DNA from: Niastella populi
Lineage (GTDB): Bacteria > Bacteroidota > Bacteroidia > Chitinophagales > Chitinophagaceae
DNA: 64,000 nt
Reading direction: 5' to 3'
Assembly: GCF_002078015.1 (NCBI RefSeq)
Contig: NZ_LWBP01000199.1
Span: 248,001-312,000, forward strand
The notes under the pieces were generated by a model. That model made no database searches, had not been told where the DNA came from, and saw nothing but the letters and a program-made list of their open reading frames with translations. The position numbers were made by a program, and so were the translations under genes. This document shows positions 34,064-44,408 of this stretch, piece after piece (position 1 is the stretch's first letter; each line of letters starts with the position of its first letter).

Positions 34064-37000
34064 ATGAAACAAAAAAGATTCGTTGCAATGACTGCTATTG
34101 CCATACGTATAGGATTGCTGCAAGCATTACTTATTCTGGTATTCAACACGTACGCTTATTACAACAGCGCTGAAGCGCAGGGAATTCTCGATAAAGTAGT
34201 AACGGTGTCTGTAGAAAAAGGACAACTGAAAGATGTTTTTAACCTGCTTAAAAATCAAACGGGCGCCCGCTTCGTGTACAGTTCAAAAACCATCGAGGCC
34301 GGCCGCAAGGTCTCTATCAAAGCCATGCAGAAAAAGCTGAGCGAGGTACTTGAAGAATTGCTGGGCCCGTTCGGGATCTCATTTAAACTGGTAAAAGACC
34401 GGATAATATTATACAAGGTGTCATCATCGGCGCTTGCCGATCCGCCGGGGATCAACGTGTTGACCGTAAAAGTCGATGCCGGCCCCCTGCAGGAGATCAA
34501 AGGGCAGGTGACCGACGACAAAGGCAATCCCTTACCGGGTGTAAGCATTGTGGTAAAGGGCACCGCTGTAGGTACCAATACCGATATCAATGGCAATTTT
34601 ACCATCAACGTTCCTGAAGGTAACGGCATTCTTGTTGTTACCTCCGTTGGTTTTCAAACCCAGGAAGTGAATGTTGCCGGAAAAACAACAATTTCGATAG
34701 CCATGGTTACCAGTTCCGGACAACTGGGTGAGATCGTAGTGGTAGGTTATGGCACGCAAAAGAAAGTAACCGTTACCGGTGCCGTTGCACAGGTTAAGGG
34801 CACTGAACTGGCCAAATCGCCTTCAGTGAATTTATCCAATGCGTTGGCCGGCCGTTTACCGGGTGTTACCGCCATTCAATCGAGCGGTGAACCGGGTTAC
34901 GATGGTTCTACCATCCGCATCCGCGGTTCCAATACACCCAATAACAGTGGCGCGCTGATCGTAATTGACGGTGTGCCCGACAGGGCCGGCGGCCTCGAGC
35001 GTTTGAACCCGGCCGATATAGAAAGTATGTCGATATTGAAAGATGCAGCCGCCGCCATTTATGGTTCGCGCGCTGCTAACGGCGTTATTCTCATTACCAC
35101 CAAAAGAGGTAAAACCGGTAAGCCGCAATTGTCGTACGACTTCAACCAGGGCTGGGCACAACCTACCCGCATACCCGAAATGAGCAATGCCACCGAGTAT
35201 GCAACCATTGTGAACGAACTTACGCTGTTCGATCTGCCCGCTGATCAGTGGTCTGCCGCCTCTAATGCCTTCAAACAAAACGGAACCTATACGCGTACCG
35301 ATAATGGGTTGAAAGTAGATGCCCCCTTCTCCCCTTCCGACTTTACCAAATACCGGGATGGTTCCGATCCCTGGGGCCACCCCAATACCGATTGGTTCGC
35401 CACTACATTGAAGAAATGGTCGCCACAATCGAGCCATAACATACAGTTATCGGGCGGGAACGATGCAGTAAAATATCTGGCATCTATTGGTTATGACAAC
35501 CAGGACGGCTACTATAAAAATTCGGCTACAGGGTATAAACAATACGACATGCGTTTGAACCTCGATGCCAAAGTGAATAAATATATAACCACCAATATCG
35601 GGTTAACAGCCCGTGAAGAATTCAGGTTCTTCCCAACCGTTGGCGCACAACCGATCTTCCGCATGCTTATGCGGGGTAAACCTACCGAACAGGAAGTATG
35701 GCCCAACGGGTTACCGGGACCAGATATCGAGAACGGACAAAACCCGATCGTGATCACAACCAATCAAACCGGTTACGACAAAGACCGCCGTGACTATTTT
35801 CAAACCAATGGCCGTGTAGATCTGCAGGTGCCGTTTGTCGAAGGATTGAAGATCTCCGGTTTTGCGGCTATCGATAAATATTTCCGCCGTACCAAACGCT
35901 GGGAAACACCCTGGTACCTGTACTTTTGGGACAAAGTAAGTTATGAACCGGATGGCGTTACACCTAAACTCACCAAATCGGTGCGTTCTACCTTTACCGA
36001 CGCCCGGTTAACTGAATCGCTGGAAGATCAGCTGAACATCAACCTCTCGGGTTTTATCAATTATGACCGCACATTCGGTGTGCATAGCGTTAACCTGATG
36101 GCTGCCGTAACAAGGGAAACCATCGGCAACCAGAACTTCAATGCATTCCGCCGCAATTATATCTCCACCGCCATTGACCAGTTGTTTGCCGGCGGTGATC
36201 CGCAAAAAGACAACAACGGCAGTGCCTATAACCGCGCGCGTTTAAGCTATTTCGGCAGGGTGAATTATAACTATAAGGAAAAATACCTGGCCGAATTCCT
36301 GTGGCGTTATGACGGGTCGTACATGTTCCCAGAAAACAGCCGCTTTGGTTTCTTCCCCGGGATCCTGCTTGGCTGGCGTTTATCGGAAGAAAAATTCTTT
36401 CAGCCGGTGTCGTTTATCAATAACCTGAAACTGCGCGCTTCCTGGGGACAAATGGGGAACGACAACATTCTCTTTGGCGGCGTATTGCAGGAATACCGGT
36501 ACCTGTCGACCTATGGGTTCAACACCTACGTTGTTGGCGGCAATGTCGTAAAAACGCTTACAGAAACCGGCGTGCCCAATCCGGGTTATACCTGGGAAGT
36601 AGCGAACAATTCAAACATTGGGATAGAAGGTTCTGCACTGAACAACCGCATCACTTTCGAATTCGACTTCTTCAATAACATCCGCACCAAGATCCTGATG
36701 CAGAACTCGGCAGTAGTACCTGCTTCAGCCGGAATTACCTTGCCACCCGAGAACCTGGGTAAAGTAAGCAATAAAGGTTTTGAGTTCACAGTTGGTTACA
36801 ACGACAATTTTGGTGATCTGCGGTTCAGTGTAAGCGTGAATGGCGGGTATGCCCGTAATAAAGTGATCAATTTACCCGAAACGCCCGGGCTGAAACCGCA
36901 TCAGTTATCGAAGGGTAAAACCTTTGGTACCGATGGCGCCGCCTTCCTTGTGTATGAATATGATGGGGTTTTCATCGATCAGAACGATATCGATAAAAAC

Positions 37001-37594
37001 ACTATCGATTATAGCGCTGCTACCGGAAAATTGTTACCGGGCGATATGAAAATTAAAGACATAGATGGTAATGGTAAAATTGATGCCGACGATCGCATTC
37101 GCCTTGAAAAGAACCGCGACCCCTGGTTTACCGGCGGCGTCAATTTCAATTTGCAGTATAAAAACTTCGACTGCTCCATTTTATTCCAGGGCGCTACCGG
37201 CGGTTTATTGTTCATTGGCACCGAGTCGGGCACCATTGGCAACTTCCTGAAATATAGCTACGATCATCGTTGGACGGTTGAAAATCCCAGCAGCGTGGAT
37301 CCCCGCCTGGTAAACCGGGGCAACACCTATTTTGCCGGCGGCGCTTTCGGGTTCAACACCTACTGGCTGCGGAAAAGCAATTACCTGCGGTTAAAAAATA
37401 TCGAGGTCGGTTACAATTTGCCGGCAAAGATCGGCCAGAAAGCAGGTATTACCAATCTTCGGTTATATGCCAATGGTATCAACCTGTTAACGTTTGACAA
37501 AATGAAGATCTGGGACCCCGAATCAACGAGCGGCAACGGCCAGTACTACCCGCAATCGAGGATCCTGAATGTGGGTGTGAGAGTATCATTCTAA
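34064..37594 (+). CDS. SusC-family TonB-dependent receptor with STN signalling domain
   Basis: 1176 residues. After a signal peptide (to about 40, YNSAEAQG) comes an STN domain (about 45-125; VSVEKGQLKDVFNLLKNQTGARFVYSS), which passes a ligand signal to FecR. A carboxypeptidase-like domain (IKGQVTDDKGNPLPGVSIVVKG, about 145-225), the TonB-box region EIVVVGYGTQKK, a plug (STIRIRGSNTPNNSGALIVIDGVP, DIESMSILKDAAAAIYGSRAANGVI) and a barrel ending VGVRVSF follow. This is the import channel of the operon; the sigma/FecR pair upstream probably responds to its ligand. Substrate unknown. Confidence 0.94.
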   Translation: MKQKRFVAMTAIAIRIGLLQALLILVFNTYAYYNSAEAQGILDKVVTVSVEKGQLKDVFNLLKNQTGARFVYSSKTIEAGRKVSIKAMQKKLSEVLEELLGPFGISFKLVKDRIILYKVSSSALADPPGINVLTVKVDAGPLQEIKGQVTDDKGNPLPGVSIVVKGTAVGTNTDINGNFTINVPEGNGILVVTSVGFQTQEVNVAGKTTISIAMVTSSGQLGEIVVVGYGTQKKVTVTGAVAQVKGTELAKSPSVNLSNALAGRLPGVTAIQSSGEPGYDGSTIRIRGSNTPNNSGALIVIDGVPDRAGGLERLNPADIESMSILKDAAAAIYGSRAANGVILITTKRGKTGKPQLSYDFNQGWAQPTRIPEMSNATEYATIVNELTLFDLPADQWSAASNAFKQNGTYTRTDNGLKVDAPFSPSDFTKYRDGSDPWGHPNTDWFATTLKKWSPQSSHNIQLSGGNDAVKYLASIGYDNQDGYYKNSATGYKQYDMRLNLDAKVNKYITTNIGLTAREEFRFFPTVGAQPIFRMLMRGKPTEQEVWPNGLPGPDIENGQNPIVITTNQTGYDKDRRDYFQTNGRVDLQVPFVEGLKISGFAAIDKYFRRTKRWETPWYLYFWDKVSYEPDGVTPKLTKSVRSTFTDARLTESLEDQLNINLSGFINYDRTFGVHSVNLMAAVTRETIGNQNFNAFRRNYISTAIDQLFAGGDPQKDNNGSAYNRARLSYFGRVNYNYKEKYLAEFLWRYDGSYMFPENSRFGFFPGILLGWRLSEEKFFQPVSFINNLKLRASWGQMGNDNILFGGVLQEYRYLSTYGFNTYVVGGNVVKTLTETGVPNPGYTWEVANNSNIGIEGSALNNRITFEFDFFNNIRTKILMQNSAVVPASAGITLPPENLGKVSNKGFEFTVGYNDNFGDLRFSVSVNGGYARNKVINLPETPGLKPHQLSKGKTFGTDGAAFLVYEYDGVFIDQNDIDKNTIDYSAATGKLLPGDMKIKDIDGNGKIDADDRIRLEKNRDPWFTGGVNFNLQYKNFDCSILFQGATGGLLFIGTESGTIGNFLKYSYDHRWTVENPSSVDPRLVNRGNTYFAGGAFGFNTYWLRKSNYLRLKNIEVGYNLPAKIGQKAGITNLRLYANGINLLTFDKMKIWDPESTSGNGQYYPQSRILNVGVRVSF

Positions 37595-37613
37595 CAATAA
37601 AAAATTACTATAG

Positions 37614-39494
37614 ATGAAAAAGATCCTGTTTTGTGTGCTCATCATGGCGATTGCCGCAGCCTGCGAACGCGATTTTCTCAATACAAAACCCCTGGATAAA
37701 GTTTCATCGGCAGATGCCTGGAAAGACGGTGCGCTGGCAGAAGCTTTTGTTACCGGTATTTATGCCGGGCTTGGCCAGGGTGGTTTTGATGAACAAATGC
37801 TTGCCTCCCTGTCTGACGAAGCTGTATTTACCCATCCCAGCCGCGGAATCAATATTGTAAATGAAGGAACGCTCAACCCTTCCAATATCGGCTGGGTGAA
37901 TGTAAACTACCGCTGGGGAAAAGATGGAAGCAACAACGATATGTATGCCAAGGTACGGCAAACGAACCTTGCCATAGAGAATTTGCGTATTTCAACTTTT
38001 GACGACAAAGCGCTTAACGACCGCCTGAAAGGAGAAGCGCATTTTATGCGTGCATTCTTTTATCATCAGTTGGTTCGATATTACGGGGGCGTGCCCATCG
38101 TCGACAGGTCGTACGGTCTTGGTGAAGACTACAGCGTAACCCGCAATACCTGGGAAGAGTGCGTGGACTTCATTTTAAAAGACTGCGATACGGCCATACA
38201 ATTATTGAAAGGGATATCGATGGCGGCAGGCCGGGCAAGCGAACTTGGTGCAATGGCGCTAAAATCACGGATGTTGTTATATGCCGCCAGCGACCTGCAC
38301 GATATTCCTACCGCCAAATCGAAATCTGCCGTGATCAGTGGTTTCGGTAATCCCGAGTTATTGGGTTATGTGAGCGGAGACCGCATTGCGCGGTGGACGG
38401 CCGCCAAAAACGCCGCAAAAGAACTGGTAGATGCGGCAGCCACAAAAGGATACAAATTCAACCTTACCTCACCCGTATCGCCAACTGAAGGCAAAAAGAA
38501 TTATATGTCACTGGCCATGGGCGGCGGCAGTAAAAGCGGCGATATAGATAAAGTGGCGGAAAGCGAAATACTCTTTGGCCGTTACTGGACAAACGCAAAG
38601 GATGAATATGCCGGTATGTATGTTGGGCTTACCAACGGCCCAAACGGGTATCATAACTGGGCCGGCAATACGCCTGTTCAACAACTGGTTGATGATTATG
38701 AAATGATGGATGGCACCAAATTCAGCTGGAGCGATCCCGTGCAGAAAGCGCAACCTTACGCCAACCGCGACCCGCGTTTTTATGCTTCGATCTTATATGA
38801 TGGGGCCGACTGGAAACCGCGGGATAAGATCTCGGGTAATGTAGACCCGGCCAACCAGATACAAACCGGTAAATACGACCAGGGCGGCGGTACCTTCCTG
38901 CCCGGCCTCGATACCCGCCAAAGTTCCATTGAAAACTGGAACGGCAGCTGGACCGGTTACTACATGCGTAAGTTCATAGATCCCGATCCGAACATCGTTG
39001 ACAATACCACGCGGCAAACCATTCCCTGGCCATTCTTCCGCTATACCGAAGCGGTAATGAATTATATAGAAGCCTGTATTGAACTGGGTGATGACACCGA
39101 AGCAAAACGCTGGCTGAACCGCATACGCTACCGGGCCGGAATGCCCGAAATTACCGAAAGCGGTTCGGCGCTGAAAGAACGCTACCGGAATGAACGCAGG
39201 ATAGAACTGGCGTATGAAGACCAGCGCTACCATGATACCCGCCGCTGGATGATCGCACCTGCAACACTCGGGCGTAAACTGGTATACATCGATGTGGTAG
39301 GTACGTTAAAAGCGGGCGCTACACCGCCATCACCTTATAAACACGATGAAACCAGGTACAATTATACGTATACGCCGCTTGAAGTAAATGCGCAGGAGAA
39401 CCGCCGCTGGGACGATAAAATGTATTTCAGGCCGATACCGCTCGATGAAATGAATACGAATCTGAAGCTGGTACAGAATCCGGGGTATAACTGA
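37614..39494 (+). CDS. SusD/RagB-family nutrient-binding lipoprotein
   Basis: 626 residues, longer than the first SusD in the window. Lipoprotein signal MKKILFCVLIMAIAAAC. SusD hallmarks: LNTKPLDKVSSADAWKDGALAEAFVTGIYAG, AHFMRAFFYHQLVRYYGGVPIVDR, NPWPFFRYTEAVMNYIEACIELGDDTEAKRWLNRIRYRAGMP, and RRIELAYEDQRYHDTRRWM. It starts 20 bp after its SusC and forms the surface-exposed lid. Its start and spacing indicate tight co-transcription; the next gene is separated by a word-repeat hairpin. Confidence 0.93.
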   Translation: MKKILFCVLIMAIAAACERDFLNTKPLDKVSSADAWKDGALAEAFVTGIYAGLGQGGFDEQMLASLSDEAVFTHPSRGINIVNEGTLNPSNIGWVNVNYRWGKDGSNNDMYAKVRQTNLAIENLRISTFDDKALNDRLKGEAHFMRAFFYHQLVRYYGGVPIVDRSYGLGEDYSVTRNTWEECVDFILKDCDTAIQLLKGISMAAGRASELGAMALKSRMLLYAASDLHDIPTAKSKSAVISGFGNPELLGYVSGDRIARWTAAKNAAKELVDAAATKGYKFNLTSPVSPTEGKKNYMSLAMGGGSKSGDIDKVAESEILFGRYWTNAKDEYAGMYVGLTNGPNGYHNWAGNTPVQQLVDDYEMMDGTKFSWSDPVQKAQPYANRDPRFYASILYDGADWKPRDKISGNVDPANQIQTGKYDQGGGTFLPGLDTRQSSIENWNGSWTGYYMRKFIDPDPNIVDNTTRQTIPWPFFRYTEAVMNYIEACIELGDDTEAKRWLNRIRYRAGMPEITESGSALKERYRNERRIELAYEDQRYHDTRRWMIAPATLGRKLVYIDVVGTLKAGATPPSPYKHDETRYNYTYTPLEVNAQENRRWDDKMYFRPIPLDEMNTNLKLVQNPGYN

Positions 39495-39510
39495 TTCAAT
39501 TGATGATGCT

Positions 39511-39597
39511 GATTTTGAGATTTAGGGATTTTGAGATTCATTTAGTTTTTGCCTTCCGACAAATCTCAAAATCTCCAAATCCCGAAATCCCTAAATT
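39511..39597. repeat. Word-repeat hairpin between susD and the ASPIC gene
   Basis: ATTTAGGGATTT (39520-39531) is the exact complement of AAATCCCTAAAT (39585-39596), and GATTTTGAGATT (39511-39522 and again 39527-39538) complements AATCTCAAAATC (39562-39573). Words of about 8 bp (GATTTTGA, GATTTAGG) recur in each arm. Confidence 0.8.
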
Positions 39598-39606
39598 AAT
39601 TCAAAT

Positions 39607-42600
39607 ATGATTCGCCTTTTAACAATCATATGTTTTACTTGTATAACCGTCGCATGTACCAATAACACACATAACAAACAGGCAAACACTTTATTCACAC
39701 TACTACCGGCCGACAGTACCCGCGTGCAGTTCAGCAACACGTTAACGGAGGGGTTAAACACAAACGTGTTGATGTACGAGTATTTCTACAATGGCGGCGG
39801 GGTGGCTACCGGTGATGTGAACGGGGATGGACTTGCCGATATTTATTTCACGGCCAATATGGGCCCCAATCAACTGTACCTGAACAAAGGCGCCATGCAC
39901 TTTGAAGACATTACAGTTGCCGCCGGCGTTGCCGGCAGGCCGGGCCCGTGGAAAACCGGTGTTACCATGGCCGATGTAAATGGCGATGGCCTGCTCGATT
40001 TGTACCTCTGTTACTCGGGTAAGTTGCGTGGCGAGAAAAGAACAAACGAGTTATTCATCAATACCGGCAATGATGCAAAAGGTCAGCCGCATTTTAACGA
40101 ACAGGCGCATCAATACGGATTGGCCGATTCCGGCTACAGCACCCAGGCTTATTTTTTCGATATGGACCGTGATGGCGATCTCGATGCTTTTTTACTCAAT
40201 CATAACCCCAATTCATTACCGGTACTCGATGAAGCTGCCACGGCGGCCATCCTGCAAAAAGAAGATCGGGCAATTGGTGTACGATTGATGCGCAACGACA
40301 AAAACTACTTTACCGATATTACCGGCAAAGCCGGTATCAGCAGCTCTTCCTTAACGTATGGGCTGGGCGCAGGTATTGCCGATATCGATGGCGACGGCTG
40401 GCAGGATATTTACATTTCGAACGATTATGCGGTGCCCGATTACCTGTACATGAATAATCACGACGGTACGTTCACCGATAAATTGAAAACCAGCCTCGGC
40501 CACAATAGTCAGTTCTCCATGGGCAACGACATTGCCGACATCAACAACGATGCCCTGCCCGATATCTATACGCTGGATATGCTGCCCGAAGATAATCACC
40601 GGCAAAAACTATTGTTCGCGCCGGATAACTATGAAAAGTTTGATCTGAATATACGCAGTGGTTTTCATTACCAGTACATGAGAAATATGTTGCAGTTGAA
40701 TATTGGAAGCCCCCTCCCAACTTCCCCCTTCCGGGGGAGGTTGGGAGGGGGCCGGGGGGAGGCTTTTTTCAGCGAGATCGGACAGGCTGCCGGTATTTCC
40801 AATACCGACTGGAGCTGGGCGCCCCTGTTAGCCGATTATAATAACGATGGCTGGAAAGACCTGATGGTGACCAACGGTTACCTGCGCGACTACACCAATC
40901 TCGACTTCATCAAATACATGAATGATTATGTACAAAGCAAGGGCCGGCTGCAACGTAATGATGTGCTTGAACTTGTACATAAGATCCCCTCTTCCAACGT
41001 CATCAATTACCTGTTTGCGAATAATAAGAACTGTACGTTCACCAATGTATCGGCGCAATGGGGTTTTACCAGCCCCTCGAACAGCAATGGCGCTGCGTAT
41101 GCCGACCTCGATAACGACGGCGATCTTGACCTGGTGATCAACAATATCAATCAACCGGCATTTATCTATCGCAATGAAAGCCGTGGACAGAACGGTTCTC
41201 ATTACCTGCAGGTAAAACTGAACGGACTACCAGGTAATACCCAGGGAATTGGCGCAAAAGTTATTTGTTATTCAAAGGCAGGGCGGCAATACGCTGAACA
41301 GATGCCGGCAAGGGGTTATTTATCTACCGTTTCTTCCACGCTTCATTTTGGATCGGGCACCGAAACAACTATTGATTCGTTACGGGTGATCTGGCTAAGC
41401 GGCAACACACAGTTACTTACAAATGTTAAAGCCGATCAACTGCTGACAGTTGATGAAAAGACAGCTACCGGCCCAAACAGGACAACGGCCTTCTCCCCTG
41501 CCCTGTTTGCAGAAACCGGTTCACCCATCAACTACAAAGCACCGGCAAACGCCATAAACGACTTTAAACGACAACCACTACTGGTAAATCCATTGTCGTT
41601 TAACAGCCCCTGCCTGGTAAAAGGAGATGTAAATGGGGATGGGCTGGAAGATATTTACGCGGGTGGCGGTAGCGGCCAACCGGCGCAATTATTCCTGCAG
41701 CAGAAAGGCGGGAAGTTTATACATAAACGGCAGCCAGATTTTGAGTCTGACGCGTTTTGCGAAGATGCCGACGTGGTTATCATAGATGTAAATGGCGATG
41801 GCTTTAAAGATCTTTATGTGGCCAGTGGCGGTTATCATAACTATACACCCGATGATCCATTGCTGCAGGACAGGTTATACCTGAACGATGGCAAAGCGAA
41901 TTTTATAAAAAGCGACGATGCCCTGCCCCTGATGCGGGTAAGCAAAAGTTGTGTGCGGGCAAACGATATCAATAACGACGGCTATCCCGATCTCTTTGTT
42001 GGCGGCCGGGTGATTCCGGGCCGTTACCCGGAAACCCCGGAAAGTTTCCTGCTTGTGAATGATGGAAAGGGGCATTTTACCAACCAGATCGCTGCCATAG
42101 CGCCGGCATTGCAAAAAGCAGGCATGGTCACCGATGCGGTTTGGATTGACCTGAACAACGATAGAAAACAGGACCTGGTGGTTGTGGGTGAATGGATGCC
42201 GGTAATGGCTTGCATCAATGTAAACAATCAATTTCAGGATCACACAAAAAACTATTTCTATAACAATTACCGCGGCTGGTGGAACAGGATCACTACCGGT
42301 GATTTCAATAAAGACGGCAAACCCGACATCATCATCGGCAATTTGGGACTGAACACCCAATGCCACGCCAGTGATAAGGAACCCGCCGAGTTATATTATA
42401 AAGACTTTGACGACAATGGCGCTGTTGACCCGGTGTTTTGTTTTTATATTAAAGGCAAATCGTACCCGTATTGCACCCGCGATGAACTGCTCGACCAGGT
42501 AAGTATGATGCGTACGCGTTTTGTTGATTATAAAGGGTATGCCGATGCCACCCTGCACGATATATTCACCGAAGAAGAAATGAAAGGCGCAGGGCACCTG

Positions 42601-42966
42601 CAGGCGAACTATTTGCAAACAGCTTATTTCGAAAGCAACGCCAGCGGCAAATACCAGTTGAAAGCATTACCGCTACAGGCGCAATACATGCCGGTGTATA
42701 CCATTACCCCGCTCGATTACGATCATGACGGCTATGAAGACCTGCTTTTATGCGGCAATATGAATAAAGCGCGGTTACGTCCGGGTAAATACGATGCCGG
42801 TTTTGGCGTGTTACTGCAGAATGACGGCAAGGGCGGTTTTACCTATATAGATCAGCAGCGATCGGGTTTTTATATAAAGGGCGATGTCAGATCGGTGCTA
42901 TCAATTAATCAGCTTTTATTGTTTGGCATCAATCAGCAGGCGGTTAAAGCATATAAGTTACAATGA
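39607..42966 (+). CDS. FG-GAP/VCBS lipoprotein with UnbV_ASPIC domain and an inserted hairpin
   Basis: 1119 residues. Lipoprotein signal ends ITVAC. Two sets of FG-GAP/VCBS blades carry calcium loops of the DxNxDGxxD type (DVNGDGLADI, DVNGDGLLDL, DIDGDGWQDI, DYNNDGWKDL, DLDNDGDLDL; later DVNGDGLEDI, DVNGDGFKDL, DINNDGYPDL, DFNKDGKPDI). Between them, at about residues 535-625, is a UnbV_ASPIC domain (GIGAKVICYSKAGRQYAEQ, GYLSTVSSTLHFGSGT). Such proteins are common in Bacteroidota SusCD units and are thought to bind or process glycans at the surface. Near residue 370 a foreign segment SPLPTSPFRGRLGGGRGEA interrupts the usual NNG-FSEIGQ stretch. The stop overlaps the next start (ATGA). Confidence 0.9.
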   Translation: MIRLLTIICFTCITVACTNNTHNKQANTLFTLLPADSTRVQFSNTLTEGLNTNVLMYEYFYNGGGVATGDVNGDGLADIYFTANMGPNQLYLNKGAMHFEDITVAAGVAGRPGPWKTGVTMADVNGDGLLDLYLCYSGKLRGEKRTNELFINTGNDAKGQPHFNEQAHQYGLADSGYSTQAYFFDMDRDGDLDAFLLNHNPNSLPVLDEAATAAILQKEDRAIGVRLMRNDKNYFTDITGKAGISSSSLTYGLGAGIADIDGDGWQDIYISNDYAVPDYLYMNNHDGTFTDKLKTSLGHNSQFSMGNDIADINNDALPDIYTLDMLPEDNHRQKLLFAPDNYEKFDLNIRSGFHYQYMRNMLQLNIGSPLPTSPFRGRLGGGRGEAFFSEIGQAAGISNTDWSWAPLLADYNNDGWKDLMVTNGYLRDYTNLDFIKYMNDYVQSKGRLQRNDVLELVHKIPSSNVINYLFANNKNCTFTNVSAQWGFTSPSNSNGAAYADLDNDGDLDLVINNINQPAFIYRNESRGQNGSHYLQVKLNGLPGNTQGIGAKVICYSKAGRQYAEQMPARGYLSTVSSTLHFGSGTETTIDSLRVIWLSGNTQLLTNVKADQLLTVDEKTATGPNRTTAFSPALFAETGSPINYKAPANAINDFKRQPLLVNPLSFNSPCLVKGDVNGDGLEDIYAGGGSGQPAQLFLQQKGGKFIHKRQPDFESDAFCEDADVVIIDVNGDGFKDLYVASGGYHNYTPDDPLLQDRLYLNDGKANFIKSDDALPLMRVSKSCVRANDINNDGYPDLFVGGRVIPGRYPETPESFLLVNDGKGHFTNQIAAIAPALQKAGMVTDAVWIDLNNDRKQDLVVVGEWMPVMACINVNNQFQDHTKNYFYNNYRGWWNRITTGDFNKDGKPDIIIGNLGLNTQCHASDKEPAELYYKDFDDNGAVDPVFCFYIKGKSYPYCTRDELLDQVSMMRTRFVDYKGYADATLHDIFTEEEMKGAGHLQANYLQTAYFESNASGKYQLKALPLQAQYMPVYTITPLDYDHDGYEDLLLCGNMNKARLRPGKYDAGFGVLLQNDGKGGFTYIDQQRSGFYIKGDVRSVLSINQLLLFGINQQAVKAYKLQ
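40710..40751 (+). repeat. GC-rich REP-like hairpin inserted in frame in the ASPIC gene
   Basis: CCCCCTCCCAACTTCCCCC (40710-40728) and GGGGGAGGTTGGGAGGGGG (40733-40751) pair over 19 positions with one mismatch around TTCC; a GGGGGG tail follows. It encodes Pro/Gly/Arg residues and lies between IGS and FFSEIG, where relatives read NNG..FSEIG. This is a REP-type palindrome in coding sequence that has kept the frame. Confidence 0.88.
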
Positions 42967-44282
42967 AACAACTGATTCAAAATATTACCCTGTTCCTCAT
43001 GATCACAATTACCAGTTGTACTTCACGTACGCAAAAAGAACCAGTATTGACATCGGATGTCATTGCCCGGGTAATTGATCAAATGACGGAAGTGATGGTC
43101 CATGATATAACCAATCCACCCCTGGCCGCGCGCTTTTTCTCCTATACCTGTTTAGCCGGTTATGAAGTGGTGTCGCAACACGATACTGCTTATAAAAGTA
43201 TGCATGGTATCCTCAACGAATATCCCGAATTCAAACGTCCGGATTCCATACAACAATACAATGTGCAGCTAAGCGCTGTGCTGGCCATGCTGCAAACAGC
43301 GCAAAAGATGCAGCCTTCGGGCAAAATGCTGGCGCAATATGAACAACATGTAATGGATTCCTGCCGGCAACTGGGTTTCGATGAAGATGTCGTTTACAAT
43401 TCCTGGCGGTATGCTAAAGCGGTAAGCAAAAAGATCCTGGCCTGGGCAAAGTCTGACCGCTATAATAAGATCAGCAACTACGCACGCTATACGCCGGTTG
43501 ATAAAGAAGGTTACTGGTACCCTACCCCGCCGGGATTCCTGCCGGCGGTAGAGCCCTATTTCAATACCGTGCGAACGCTGGCGCTCGATTCGTGCACGCA
43601 ATTTCCCGCACCACCGCCAGTCACCTTCTCCACAGGAAAGAAAACCGCTTTTTACCGGCTGTTGCAACAGAATTATTCAGAAGGGAAACAGGTGCCGATG
43701 GAGCAACGCGTTATTGCCGCATTCTGGGATTGTAATCCGTTCGCCATCCAGGACGATGGCCATCTGATGTTGAGCAGTAAGAAAATATCACCGGGTGCGC
43801 ATTGGTTAGGCATCACCGGTATTGCCTGTAAAAAAGCCGGCAAAAGCTTTGAGGAGTCAATGCAGGTCTTTACCAGCGTATCGGTGGGACTGATGGATGC
43901 ATTTATCTGTTGCTGGGACGAGAAATTCCGCAGCAACCGTATACGCCCCGAAACGGCTATCAGGAAATACATCGACCCGCATTGGACGCCCATACTGCAA
44001 ACGCCGCCATTTCCTGAATACCTGAGCGGACATTCGGTTATCTCTGCCTGTTCGGCCACCATCCTCACCCATTATTTTGGCGATCATTTTGCATACACCG
44101 ATAGCGTGGAGGTAGCGTATGGATTGACGCCGCGACAGTTCACCTCCTTCCACCATGCTGCGCAGGAAGCAGCTATCAGCCGCTTTTACGGTGGTATTCA
44201 TTTTATGGATGCGATAGAGAATGGGTTGGTGGTTGGGGGGAAGGTAGGAAGCTGGGTGGTACAAAAAATATGTATCAGGTAA
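42963..44282 (+). CDS. PAP2 / vanadium haloperoxidase-like lipoprotein
   Basis: 439 residues. Lipoprotein signal MKQLIQNITLFLMITITSC. The C-terminal part has the PAP2/haloperoxidase motifs: KFRSNRIRPETAI, PPFPEYLSGHSVISACSATIL (the SGHS histidine) and RFYGGIHFMDAIENGL (the Arg and catalytic His). Such proteins in Bacteroidota are phosphatases or halogenating enzymes; chemistry cannot be settled from sequence. It overlaps the upstream ASPIC gene by four bases, so both come from one mRNA and are translationally coupled. This ASPIC-PAP2 pairing behind SusCD is a recurrent Bacteroidota arrangement. Confidence 0.87.
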   Translation: MKQLIQNITLFLMITITSCTSRTQKEPVLTSDVIARVIDQMTEVMVHDITNPPLAARFFSYTCLAGYEVVSQHDTAYKSMHGILNEYPEFKRPDSIQQYNVQLSAVLAMLQTAQKMQPSGKMLAQYEQHVMDSCRQLGFDEDVVYNSWRYAKAVSKKILAWAKSDRYNKISNYARYTPVDKEGYWYPTPPGFLPAVEPYFNTVRTLALDSCTQFPAPPPVTFSTGKKTAFYRLLQQNYSEGKQVPMEQRVIAAFWDCNPFAIQDDGHLMLSSKKISPGAHWLGITGIACKKAGKSFEESMQVFTSVSVGLMDAFICCWDEKFRSNRIRPETAIRKYIDPHWTPILQTPPFPEYLSGHSVISACSATILTHYFGDHFAYTDSVEVAYGLTPRQFTSFHHAAQEAAISRFYGGIHFMDAIENGLVVGGKVGSWVVQKICIR

Positions 44283-44408
44283 TAATAAGCTGATACCAGT
44301 TACCAGTTGCCGGTACACAAATCAACAGCAGTCTGATTACCGGCGGGAGTGCTGGTACTGCAAGACCTGGTAACCGGGAACCGGTAACTGGCAATCTGTA
44401 TCTTAATA
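44283..44408. repeat. Word-repeat hairpin between convergent genes
   Basis: ACCAGTTACCAGTTGCCGGT (44295-44314) pairs imperfectly with ACCGGTAACTGG (44380-44391), enclosing about 70 bases. It lies between the haloperoxidase stop and the convergent YhcH stop and may serve as a terminator for both. Confidence 0.6.
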
